Assembly (NCBI GenBank): GCA_037976565.1
Contig: CP137686.1
Location: forward strand, 1,642,646 to 1,706,645
DNA from: Mesocentrotus franciscanus
Lineage: Eukaryota; Echinodermata; Echinoidea; Camarodonta; Strongylocentrotidae
DNA length: 64,000 nt
Reading direction: 5' to 3'
The notes beneath the pieces are model-generated. The model was not told the origin of the DNA. It was given only the letters and a program-made list of their open reading frames with translations, and did no database searches. Of this stretch, positions 31,291 to 43,300 are shown in pieces. The translations under genes and the position numbers were made by a program. The stretch's first letter is position 1; the number at the start of each line of letters is the position of its first letter.

Positions 31291-32513
31291 AAGAACGGGT
31301 TAACAAAGTTTTATTGACATGATAGGTTGAACGAGAACACAGATGGAGACGAAGACAAATAAATTGAATTCTCATGTTGTTTGCACTTCTTTCTTTATTG
31401 TTTCGTAACATATAATGAATTACTATATTTTCAATATCATTTATTTTCGAATAAATAAAAGACTACCAAGACTACTGCGATTAACTCCGTATTAGCCACA
31501 CCCTTTCAACAAAAAAACACAACAACGCGATGCGGAAATAAAACACACTGAAGCACAATTCCAATTTCACGAAATTCCTGACGTATTCAGAGAGGGAGGG
31601 GGAGGAGGGAGACAGAGAGACAGACAGACAGAGACAGACAGAGATAGATAGATAAATAGATAGATAAATAGATAGAAAGAGAGAAAGAGAGATGATTTTG
31701 TTCTAATCTCTGTCATTCATTTAGCTCTTTCCATTACAATCAAAACAAATCAAATGTGCGTACAAAAATTCAATAAATATTTTATTGATACAGCAACCTC
31801 ATATCCAAATAAGGTTCTAAGAAAAGTATAGATAGAGAAAAAATAAACAAAATTAAGCGGGAGGCAAAAACTAAAACAAAATGAATATTTCAAATTATGA
31901 GAAACGAAGTCGAAAGCATTCAAAGTAAATATTATTTTTGTTTTCGAGAATAAAACAATGTTCATCTCAAAATTCATTTCCCAAATAGTCCTATATTTGA
32001 TTTGCACATTTAAAAGAAAGGGCATTTAGTGTAGATCATGGCATAATGTTGGTCAGAATATAGTTACAAAATGTGTCGAAAACCCATGTAAAACGAAGGC
32101 TTAGGCCTATTATTTATGGCTGGGTTGATAATCGGCCGAGCTTTAGCAGACGACAATCATTGACAATGGGAAAATGAATGGAGGTATCGACCGATCTGCG
32201 CGTGCGGCGGTGCTTACAAAATTTGTATTGTGAGTGTATTGAAAAGGAAAGACGTGAAGCTTCAGCAAAATAAGACGGCAATTTCCCTCAAAAATAACTG
32301 ACCTTATTTTTCGTATTGATGAACAAAACTTTTATTTTTAGAAAGAAAAAAGTCTGATCTTTAATTTTTACATTTACTAAAAATCACGAAAATGACTCAA
32401 TGAGGCGCAATGAGCAATGAAAGTAGAAAGCACCGCCAATTTTTCCATTACTGGCGAAATCGCTCCGTCACAGGGGAAACAATCGCCGTGCGCGGGCTCG
32501 CTCTCAAAGGGTT
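31291..32513. other. AT-rich spacer with GACA/GATA microsatellite
   Basis: (GACA)n, (GATA)n and (GA)n tracts occupy about 31609-31695. The rest is AT-rich with no supported gene. Confidence 0.6.
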
Positions 32514-32706
32514 AACTGGAAATATCAACTGGTATATGAACTGGTAATTCTACTGGTTTTTCAACTGGTTTGTCAACTGGTCCCAGATAGCGTTGTCTCA
32601 ATTTCCATATTAAAATCCAGTTGAATATACTGGTTTGAACTGGTACCAGTTGACTACTGGTTTGAACTGGTACCAGTTGACCAGTTGCCTACTGGTTTCA
32701 ACTGGT
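32514..32706. repeat. Dense ACTGGT/CAACTGG cluster
   Basis: About eleven ACTGGT words on + and three on - occur within 190 bases, irregularly spaced. Several sit in CAACTG or CAGTTG E-box cores. The 14-bp palindrome AACTGGTACCAGTT occurs twice. It may be a degenerate minisatellite, and binding of a bHLH-type factor is only a possibility. Confidence 0.75.
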
Positions 32707-33092
32707 TTTCGACCTGGGAACCCCCGAGCTTCCGGGGGTTCCGCCCCTGGACCCCACCAGGGGCCCTAAGCTGGGCCCCTGGTTGCTCATCTGACCTTAA
32801 TTAAATGCCTAAAACCCCTGAGCTTCATGGGGCTCTGCCCCTTGACCCCCGCCGGGGCTGGACCCCACGTCAATTTACGTTCCACTTGCTGTGCTCTACT
32901 TGATCGTAAATACTTTAGCCCCCCCCCCCCTTTGAAAAACGTTCATCGGGGCCTTCATATAACAAGAATGGTGGTGATGCGGATTTTTTTCTTCTGCTCC
33001 CCCAAAAAAAACGTTTTTGGTCATGACGCCACTGCTCCCTCGTCCCTCGCATTTCGTCCCCCCGGTCATAACAAGAAATCGCCGCCCCTGAT
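32706..33092 (+). repeat. Dispersed GC-rich repeat (relative at 50994-51518)
   Basis: GGGGCTCTGCCCC, TTTGAAAAACGTTCAT, CACTGCTCCCTCGTCCCTC and AATCGCCGCCCCT occur in the same order at both places. Poly-C and poly-A runs vary in length. It is non-coding. Confidence 0.85.
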
Positions 33093-33456
33093 AGAGAGCA
33101 AGATAAATTAATGTACCAAGGCTTGAACCATGCATGCTTCAATGCACACCTTGGGAGAACCACTTCACATAAATCACAATAATATGTACTGAGGGTAATA
33201 TTTTCCAATCCCCCTAATAAAGTAGCAGTTGGGTCTCGGTAGGACCTCCAAATTGTCACGTGAGTGACTTTTTTTAATTATTTAAACTGCTACCTCATCA
33301 GAAACCACAACAGAACACAATTGTATAAAGGTATAATGACATTTTAATCTTTAGCCTACAAATCGTGGCTTCAAAAATCAACAGAACATAAACAATTCAG
33401 TATACATAACTTTACTACAGGGCAGCTTCCATCTCGCGAGTCCCTCCCTGGTCCCA
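33093..33456. other. Unassigned spacer
   Basis: No gene or RNA recognised. Confidence 0.3.
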
Positions 33457-33608
33457 GCTCCTGATCGCTTGGCCATGCAGTCTCTAGACTGCATAGATAA
33501 CCCGTCGACTTGGCAGCTCATCTCTATCTCTGTCGATGACTCCTGGTCGCTTGGCCAGTCTCTAGACTGCGTAGAAATCCCTGTCGACTAATTGACAGCT
33601 TATCTCGC
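33457..33608. repeat. Two-copy tandem repeat, unit about 80 bp
   Basis: GCTCCTGATCGCTTGGCCA and TCTCTAGACTGCATAGA in copy 1 match CTCCTGGTCGCTTGGCCAG and TCTCTAGACTGCGTAGA in copy 2. GTCGACT and CAGCT-ATCTC follow in both. Confidence 0.75.
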
Positions 33609-34140
33609 CCCGACGTGAAGATCTCTCTGAAGAAAAATGTTTCTGCTGCCTTCCTAAATAAATCTACCTCGTGCATTAAACGTCTGCACCGTAGCACTGA
33701 CTTGAAGGGTTCTGCCCATTATTCTAAAGCAACTTCCCTTTACCCTTTCTTTGCCAGGTCCTTAACATTCAAAACCTCCTAGGTATCCAGCTATTTGTCT
33801 TTACATTCAATAGCCAACCCAAAATCATGCACACCCCATATACCGTGTGTCTTAAATGCAAATATATGCAATAATGCATCCTACGCTTGGCTACCTCTAA
33901 CTAACCTTTGAGTAGTACATTTCCTACCAGTGCTTAATAAACAAAAGAATTCCCTTCTCGCCTGGAAAAAATTCCTTTCATGACAATATTATTCTTGCTT
34001 TATGCCTCTTGGCCAAGAATATGATGTAATATGTACACACACACTTGCTCGTAAAATCTATGAAGAAAAGGCATTACACGCGATGAACCGCTACGTATTA
34101 AGTTCACGAGAATGCCGCACTTGGCATTCCTTTATTACAG
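33609..34140. other. Upstream region of the transporter gene
   Basis: No clear TATA box. TTTATTACAG at 34131-34140 looks like a 3' splice site, so a non-coding 5' exon further upstream and a UTR part at 34141-34190 are possible. Confidence 0.3.
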
Positions 34141-34190
34141 CAAGGTACTGTCATCATCGGGCGGGGGAAACGACCAAGGTAACGACGGAG

Positions 34191-34383
34191 ATGTCGGGCG
34201 GGACATCATCTGAGAGTTGGAGGTATGTGGTACTGATTACCAAATTTAGTCTGGATTTCCTGACGCAGGGACTCTTGAAAGCGTTTGGTGTTCTCGTTCC
34301 GGCCCTCGTCAATAAATTAGAGACAAACTATGGAACAATCGGATTCATCTTGTCTGTGGAATTAACCGTCTTTTTCATGGCAT
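34191..34383 (+). CDS. Transporter exon 1
   Basis: ATG to donor GCAT|GTAAGT, 193 nt, ends in phase 1. It encodes [15 protein letters not shown] and two hydrophobic helices ending [14 protein letters not shown]. The ATG is the first in frame after the possible 5' UTR acceptor. Confidence 0.8.
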
Positions 34384-37300
34384 GTAAGTACTGATGACCC
34401 ATTCATGGTTAGTGATTGGTTTGGCATATCATGGACCTATTACGGATGGACATTCGTCGTTTTCTTAACGAATTCATTGTCATTGTCTCCGTCAATGTCG
34501 TCTCAATAATATTCCGTACATGTTTCTTCACTTTGATCTCATGAGGTCCGCCAAAAAGCCGGGACAGATTCAAGATAGTGATTTTACACATGTCTAATCT
34601 ACATGCGCAGAATATAAATAACTCGCTTAAATCATGGAAAATCGATGTGCAGTTCTGGTTTATAATCGGAAATTGTTGTTCCGTGTACTGTATTTTATTT
34701 TGAAAAACATGTTGATATTACCAGATAGAGGTTATATTTGGATTGGTTGTGATTTAAAATCCCGTTTCCAATTTCCTCATAATATTCCAGAGTTACAACG
34801 CACAGGGCTTATAAAGATCATGGCCTTCTAATTGTTTTATAAGGTCATGGGTGTGTGCGAAAGTGTGCGAATCAGTAATAATACATTTCATATCACCAAA
34901 ATCGTCTGCTTTTCAACTTTGCTGCTCCCCATTGGGGATCTTTTTTTTTAACTTAAGACACACTCTTACAGAGCACACCATCCAAACAAAACCCAAGAGA
35001 GGGAAACTGCTCCTTTGTCAATGACCGAAAATGCTTACGCAGTCGTTATTGTTAAAACAGCTGAATGTTCTCATTAAGATGCACATAATCAGAAGGCGGT
35101 GACTCTCATTGGATCAAAGAAAGAATCACGTCGAATGTCCATCCGTCATAGGTCCATGGGCATATTAATTGTGGTGGTGGTGACGGTGATGGGAATATAG
35201 GTGGGGGTATCGGACGATTTTATTGCTAGAAAACTAGCCAACAAGCACCAGAAAATGTACAGCTCCTTTGGGTTATCATAACAAGAAATGACATGCTGAA
35301 AATATATAACATAATAAGAACATGTAAGACTCGTTCAGATATGTCACGGCAAAACCGCGGCGTTTTTTTATTTTAGTTTTAATATAATGACTTCAAGTGT
35401 AATACGCTACACACCGAGCTCACTGAATACGCGCAAGCGCTTAAAAAACCGCGGCGCCCCCATTTTTTTGCGGCGGTTTACCGCGCCATTTCTGAACATT
35501 CTGGGGCTAAACAAGGGACTGTATCAGCCAAATTTCGAAATGACTGGTATTCAAGAAACTGTCAATTTTATGCGGCCAGCGAGGCACCTGACCAGAATAT
35601 GTATTTTTTAATATCTTATCTAGTATATTTTTGTAATAATGTTTTGTTATAGTAGAGTGTCATTTTGTTACTCGATCGGCATATCTTAAGTAGGCCTACA
35701 CTACAAAATTGATAATCGACCAAGAAGCTCTATTTCTGATACTATTTCTATTTGATCTGCGTGTAATTCTACATGGTGTTGACTTTCGATTTATTCACAC
35801 GTTCATTACAATTATATTATCTCTTTTCACATCTCCGATGTTATTATTACCCTGTCAGGTCTTTCTATCCTGGTCTGAATTTATGGATTGTCAGGGTTTT
35901 GGGAAATATAAATTGAAAGAGTGCGTGCAGGCATGAAAAGAAATATCTCATCGAGAACAATAAAAGAAACCCGATTGACCCAAATTCAATATTAGGCCCC
36001 ACGCTACTATTACTGATTTAGAAATCCTGAACTCCTACACATCTTGCAAAGGTCGGTCATTATTAGAAGTCAATGCATACTATATTCTTTTAAGATATAC
36101 AGTTATACTTGATATAATGATGGAAGGAGCAAGGTCATATATCTCTTTCTGATAATAATCTAGCTGTTTCAACGCAATGAAAAAAAACGCTCTGTTTACA
36201 ATATTTGTAATAGTTTTGACCTTTGATTAAATAGATGTAATAACTTTCAAGGTCAACAAGTCTACATGTTATAATGTGCCAAAGAAAGTACAGCACATAA
36301 TGATCATACCTGTCAGTTCAGTACAAGTCATGTCAATTCTACTTGGCGTTTTAAATGAAACTCGTCTCTGAAAGAATGTCTATTAATAGACAATATGTTA
36401 AGAGGCAATGAAATAATGATTATTCTTATACTTTCCAATAATACGTTAATTTCAATTTGTTAGGTTTCTAGGTTCATGCACCAATGAACACTATTGTCTT
36501 CAATACTTTCTGCAGAATCCTGTTTTTCTTTTCTTTTCTTTTTTTTAATTTCGTGTAAAATACAATATCCGTGATTTAGGAAATGTCTTTTTTTCCTTCT
36601 TCAAGTCACTATTGGAATGAGTAAAACACATAACAAGCAACGTAATGTAACACGATCGCAAAACTCCGAGAAAAAAACGCAATAATTTCAACAGCTCTGT
36701 CCATCACCTGTTGAAATTACATAATCCGAACATTATTATTATTTTTTTTATTTTTTATTCATTCTTCTTTAAAACACAGGGTAGCCCCATTCTGTGCCAC
36801 AAGGCCTGCTTTACAAGGGGGCCCTGTATCAAGTGGATATTACAATATATAAAGTTAAAACACAACATAAAAACAAACAGATAAATACATAAAGTACATG
36901 GCAATTAAAGCATAAATGTACATCAGAGGTATGACAAATTCAGATAAAAATTTGTAATATAAAATAAAATCAATTGGCTTTAGTTATTGCGATATCATAT
37001 TAAATAATGGTGTTGCCGTATATAGGCGGTTTTTAGATATTATGTAATGTGCGTGATATTTGAACATGCATTGGTAGTGAATTAAAAGGTTTACTTGCAG
37101 TATATGAGAAGATGTATTTTTGTATTTAGTTCTTGGTTTCGGTAGGTATAATTGTCAAGAAATGGTATATCGAGTACAATAGGCGACATTACGTTTAGAT
37201 ACTAGATTACAGAGGTATTGTGGGGCAAGGTTGTGCAGTAACGTATACACCATAACAAAATAATGACATTTTATTCTTTGTTCAATAGAGTAATGAAGTG

Positions 37301-40300
37301 TGACGTCATCAAAAACTATTTTTATAATTTTCTCAATTTGAACTTCATTTTCCGAAAGAGCATAAAAAATAATGTCCAAATGTCGAAAACCAATTGAATA
37401 TGTAAAGTATTGGCTGAGATAAGTATGACCATCTGAATATTAAATAGATTTCCTATAGGAACTCAGTGTTATTTTGCTCTGGTTCATAACATTACGAACC
37501 AGAGCAAAATAACAATTCAAACGATTCAAACCATTTCAACTCAACTTCATCAATTCCAAAGTACGACATTTTTATGGGTATAACGTCAAACACTTTTCTA
37601 AGGTCAAGGAATGCAATGCCATCAAATTACCCTTTATCAAAGTTCTCATATAAAAAGTCGCTAAATTTTTGTTAAGCATGTTGCAGTTGAGTGATTGGGT
37701 CTAAACCCAGATTGGCGCTCAGTCGTAAGACCTTCTTGTCCATTTAATTAAGAAGTTGAGAATGGACTGCTTTTTCAAATACTTTTGCAGCTATTGATAG
37801 GAGTGATATAGGGCGAAACTGAGTTACTTATACATGTAGCTTGTCACTGGTTAGTTTATTCTTAGGTATGGGTACTATTTTTGCAATTTTAAATGATTGA
37901 GGAAAATATCCCGTAATATACGGAAAGATTCATTAAAAATATGTGATAATGGTAAATCAACGTACTGAGCACTAATTTTCAAAATTTCGTCCAGTCCTAT
38001 CGACTTTGTACAATCCATAGTACACAATTCTTTTGGATAAAATCTACACTTATTTCTTCAAAACGAAAAACAGATCTTGCACGTTGAACACATTTTAAAC
38101 ACTTTTCTTTTTGCTGGGTTTTGTCTATATTATTTTGATTTTGATTGTACATGTACCAACGTTACTAAACATCACATTAAACTTAGTGTCTATATTATAT
38201 AAATTATCTACAGGTTCCCCATTTATTAAAATATTTGAGTCATATTTTACTTTCTTGCTAGGTAGTAGCTCCTTTAAAACTTTCCATTTTTTTCTCATGT
38301 CAACACCACTATCAGTTTATTCCTTCCGACAATATGCTCGCTTCAACTTTTTATATAAGTTATTTGCTTTATTTCTATAATATTTGTACGTTTCATGGTA
38401 CATAATTTCTTTAATTTTATCAAACTATTTCTTATTATAGTCACGCTCTCTAGCTATCATAGTATATTCATCATTAATACATGGGGAACCCTTTTGTTTT
38501 CTCAGTACTGTAACATACGGGGCATATGTTTATTACATAGCTCGGAAAATACGCTAAGAAATTTGTCCCATTTTTGTATTCCCATCAAGCTCTCCCATTG
38601 ACTTTAACATAAAGACTAAGTCAATAAGCGCACTACTATTTGTATAACTTTCTGCGAAACAAAATCGTAGAGGCCGCGGAGCCCCGCGGAGCCCGTGAAT
38701 CCGTACGAAAATCTCACGGCCGCCTCCTGCCTCCGTACGGAGACCGCACGGAAGAGGCCAGGATACGGGCTCCGTAGACTAATCGCAGGCCAAATGTAAT
38801 CCAGGCATAAGTTATACAAATTTGAAAATCGTAAGCCCGTAGCCCGTAGACATGTCGTAGGTGGCATTGCACAATCCCCGCACGGGCATCGCGCGGAGGC
38901 CTCATGCTGATCGTGCAGAAAACATACGATTTTTCGGTGAACATGGGGGCAAAAAAACGCTCAAAACGGTTCAAGTTCAAGTTCATTTTATTCAAAACCA
39001 CACAAAACATGATATAATCTTTTAAATAGAAAAGAGACTGGTAATAGTACATTAAACAACATATTTACTTGATTACATCATATAATGAATGGTTTTAGCA
39101 CCCCTTTAGAAGCTAAGCTTGTGAGCGGGCCCTATAGTCCACAAAATACATACATTAACAATATTGCTAGGTGAATAAAAAGAATGTAACGTTTATACAA
39201 GGGATGGAAATACTAAGCTACAGAATATAGAACACACAAATACTCTCACACACGCGCACACACAAACGCACATACACAGCAAACACACTGATTAGTAGGT
39301 CCTTGGTGGTCAAAAAGCATTATTAAGATACAAAGAAAAAATATGTCAGTCTTTCAAGTAGGTACGTTTTTGATAACCTTCTAAACCTAGAAAGAGTTGT
39401 ACTATTTTTTATATCATCAGGCAAACTGTTCCAGTCTTTAATGCAAGAGATATGGAAAGAGGTCAGAGTGACATTTGTTCTAGCAAAGGGCTGATGAATA
39501 AGACCCATTTGACGTGTATTATAATTATGAATTTGTGAGTTCTGACGGAATAAATCATTTAACGTACATTCAGGAGGCATAGACTGAAGTTTAAACATAA
39601 ACAATACGCAATTGAACAACACAAGTCCACTTAGTGGTAACATTCTCAGTCGAAGGAACAATGTAGAACTTGGATCTCTATAATTAGAATTAGTAATAAG
39701 CCTTATTGCCTTCTTCTGCAATACTCTCAGCTTATCAATATATGACTTAAAAGTGTTTCCCCAAGCAACATTACAATATGTCAAATGAAGAATAATACTA
39801 TTATATAATGTTATCAACACTCTTTCGGGTAAAATAAATTTTAATCTAAAATGACACCTACACTTCGGGACAACTTTGTGCATATACAACATCTAAATGA
39901 TTTTTCCAAGATAAATGCTCATCCATAGTTAATCCTAAGAACTGAACATTTTCACTAAGCGCAACATCATATCCTCCAACATTAAGAAGAGTAATACCAT
40001 CTGGAAGCTTTTTACCTTTGAGCGAAAAATAACACATTTGGTCTTTTGAACATTCAACAATAACTTATTACAACAATACCATGCATACAGTTTCTGAATC
40101 TCTTGATTTGCAATTAGTAATACATTTCAGCCTTCTTATCAGCCAGCAGCAAGCTGGTATCATCAGCAAAAAGTGAGTATGAGAATAATGTTGATGAGTG
40201 TATTATATCATTTATATAGATCAAAAACAAAAGGGGACCTAGAACAGAACCCTGAGGTACACCATATTTAATAGAAGCAAGTTGGGAACTAATACCATCC

Positions 40301-43300
40301 ACCACAACAAATTGAGTCCTGTCAAACAAATAGCTTCGGAACAAAGACAATGCTACACCGCGTATTCCATAATGCTCAAGTTTCTTGAGGAGGATGCCAT
40401 GGTCAATGGTATCAAACGCCTTAGATAGATCTAAGAATATCCCCAAACACAAACAATACTTGTCTCAATAGCTTTTATGATATTACTTTATAAATTAAAC
40501 ACACCCATTTGTGTGAAGAAGTGCTTACGAAAACCACACTGCTGAGGAATCAAGATATTCTTTTTAGATAGAAACTCATTTAAGCGTTTATAAATTATTT
40601 TCTCAAGTATTTTAGAAAAGATTGGTAACAATGCTATTGGCCTATAATTAATGACATTTTTACGGTCAGATTTTTTATACACTGGTACCACTTTAGCTAC
40701 CTTCAATTTATCAGGAACAAATCCCTGAGATAAAGACATATAATGATTTTACATAAGGGATCAATAAAAGGTGAATGCACTCCTTTATAATTCTTGGTAA
40801 TATATCATCAGAACCGCTAGATTTAGATGGCTTCTAAGATGACACAATATCGATGATCTCAGATTTTGAAGTTGGTTTTAGCAACATAGATGCATTATCT
40901 TCACACTGTTTCATATAATCATGAAAAGATTGTGGTACTTGAGGAATATCTGTACTGATTTTTATGGGTAATCCAATGAATATTGATTAAAACTTTCAGC
41001 CTTATCCTTGGCAGATGATAGAAGTACTCCATTAAAATCAATCTCTTTAGGAAGTAAATGCCTATTTGACCGACCTAACAATTCATTGATATGAGACCAA
41101 GTTTTCCTAATATCGCCTTTAACACTGTGGAACAAATCATTGTAATAATTTTGCTTGGTTATACGAAGAGTATTAACCAAGACATTCTTATAATCAACAT
41201 ATTTCTTTTATTCTCAGCTGTTGGTCTCTTGACATAACAACCATTAAGCTTATGTTTATGGTTTATTGTTTTCAATAAACCACGAGTTATCCATGGCTTT
41301 TTACATTTACTCTTTATTGATACCTCAATTAAGGGGAAACATAAATTATATAATTCCAGAAATATTTGTAGAAAATGTTCATATAAACCATTGACGCCTT
41401 CCAGTGAAGGCTGAGCCTGCCAATCAATTACAGCTACGTGTTGCTTGAACCTTGAAATTCTTTCATTTATTAACCGCTTCATAACTTGTCCATTTCTTTT
41501 AATAGAAGCTACCACAGAGCCCTTTTTTACACAAAATATAGGCATATGATCTGAAATATCTGAACATATTACACCTGAACTAAACTCATTTTGAATGCAG
41601 TTTGTGAAAATAGTTTCAATCAATGTTGCACTAATTTCAGTTATACGAGTTGGTTTAGTGACAAGAGAAAATAATCCAAATGAGTAAATAAAATCTACAA
41701 AATCTTTAACACTATGATCATTATCATAATTTAATAAATTGATGTTGAAGTCACCCATTAAATATATCTCCTTGTTTTCTCTATACTCAATATCTGTAGC
41801 TGATGTTCTAAATTTTCAACAAAGGATGTACTATCATAGTTAGGAGCCCTATATACACATCCAATAAAATCTTTTTTACTGAAGCTTGTTATTTCAACAA
41901 AAATAATTTATACCCTGAATTTGACCCAGATTAATCAACACGGAATTTAAAATCCAAATTATCTTTAATGTACAAACATGCCCCACCGCCATTCTTGTCT
42001 GCCCTACATATGTGAAGAAAAGAAAAGCCAGGTATCTGAAACATATTGATATCAGTTGTAGTTTTAAACCAAGTTTCAGAGACACCTATAAGACAACAAT
42101 TGCAACAAATCATCATAATTCTTACATAAACTCCTGGCATTTACATGCAAAAGATCAAAATTTCCTTGTAGGTTCTGTTCAAATGCACCACAATCTACAT
42201 ATGCACAATCTCTTAGCATTATGTTCACATCTTCTTCAAGAATGGTATCCATTATTTACAATTAAGAAAACCAATGGTACAATAAACTCTATACACATAA
42301 AAGTCTTGTAAAAGACTACTCAAGATGGACCTACCAAACATGCACACAGACAGGTCATACACACATGCATACATAACAAGACACAAACATACCTTCACAC
42401 TCAAAAAGACACACACACACAACACATGGATATGAGTAAATATAAAAAAATATACTACATCGATTAAAAGGTACCGAAAACACATATATATACATGTATA
42501 ACAACTGACAGTAGAACCGACTCCTTAATTATGCACTGTTTACAAAAGAAAAGCTAACACGAATATATAACAAAAGAATGTAAGATAGAATGGAGAAAAA
42601 AAGACGGAGACTGCGGAGACTGGTCGCCTTCCCTTCTGCTTGGAGCTGCGCCGAGGCGGTGGCTGCGGTCGATGTCGTTGACATCGAGATGGATGTCGAG
42701 CTTTTCTCGGCAAACTGCTTTCACAAGTTCTTCGGTATTTTCTTCCTCTTTCTCCTCCGTCATTCCCCGAAGATCAGGAAATTTCTCTTGGTGTATTGAT
42801 CTGAGTCGTCTATATTAGCTTTGCATGAGCTCCTCATTGACGATGATTTCTAGATGGAATATTCATGTACTTGATGAGGTATTGACATTTCCTCGAGTTG
42901 ATTTCTGGAAAGTCATTGCGATCTTGTTTCATTCTTAAAATGAGGTTTATAAGTGCTTTGTTGATTTGTTTGTTTTTGTTTCGTTTGTTTGTTCACAACA
43001 GGTCCTCTTGTGCGCATCCTTGCCAAACGAATCAATCACAGGGCGCTTTGCATTGTGGGTAGTGTGGGATCAAGTGCAGCAATCATAGCTTCCGCTTACG
43101 TCGATTCACCCGTCTGGTTTGGATTTGCTATGTTCATGACCGGTACGTTGAAAATTGATTAAATTGAATAAACAAACAAATAATAAATACATGAATAAAT
43201 AATTTAATACATAAATAGACAAATAAAGGAATGTATATAAAAGTAATTGAATAGAAATTAAGGTATGAAATATAATGCCTGCACGAATCGAACTTAGAAC

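Larger units (their letters stand above)
38965..42800 (-). mobile_element. Near-full-length non-LTR retrotransposon (ORF1 end, EN, RT), inactive
   Basis: Minus-strand order: an ORF1 C-terminal part with [12 protein letters not shown] (42763-42554), endonuclease with LIGVSETWF (about 42095) and MGDFNINLL with [10 protein letters not shown] (41758-41159), a linker (41180-40962), RT fingers [21 protein letters not shown] (40739-40488), palm [26 protein letters not shown] and [10 protein letters not shown] (40452-40114), and a C-terminal region with [12 protein letters not shown] and [19 protein letters not shown] (39892-39323). The 3' end has a short repeat of TTGAAC type (about 38965-38985). 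Frame changes between parts make it inactive. It lies antisense in intron 1 of the transporter gene. Confidence 0.88.

Noticed and set aside
32827..33259. Pro-rich and Gly-rich frames.
   Set aside because: They fall in the dispersed GC-rich repeat, which is repeated at 51 kb with different frames.
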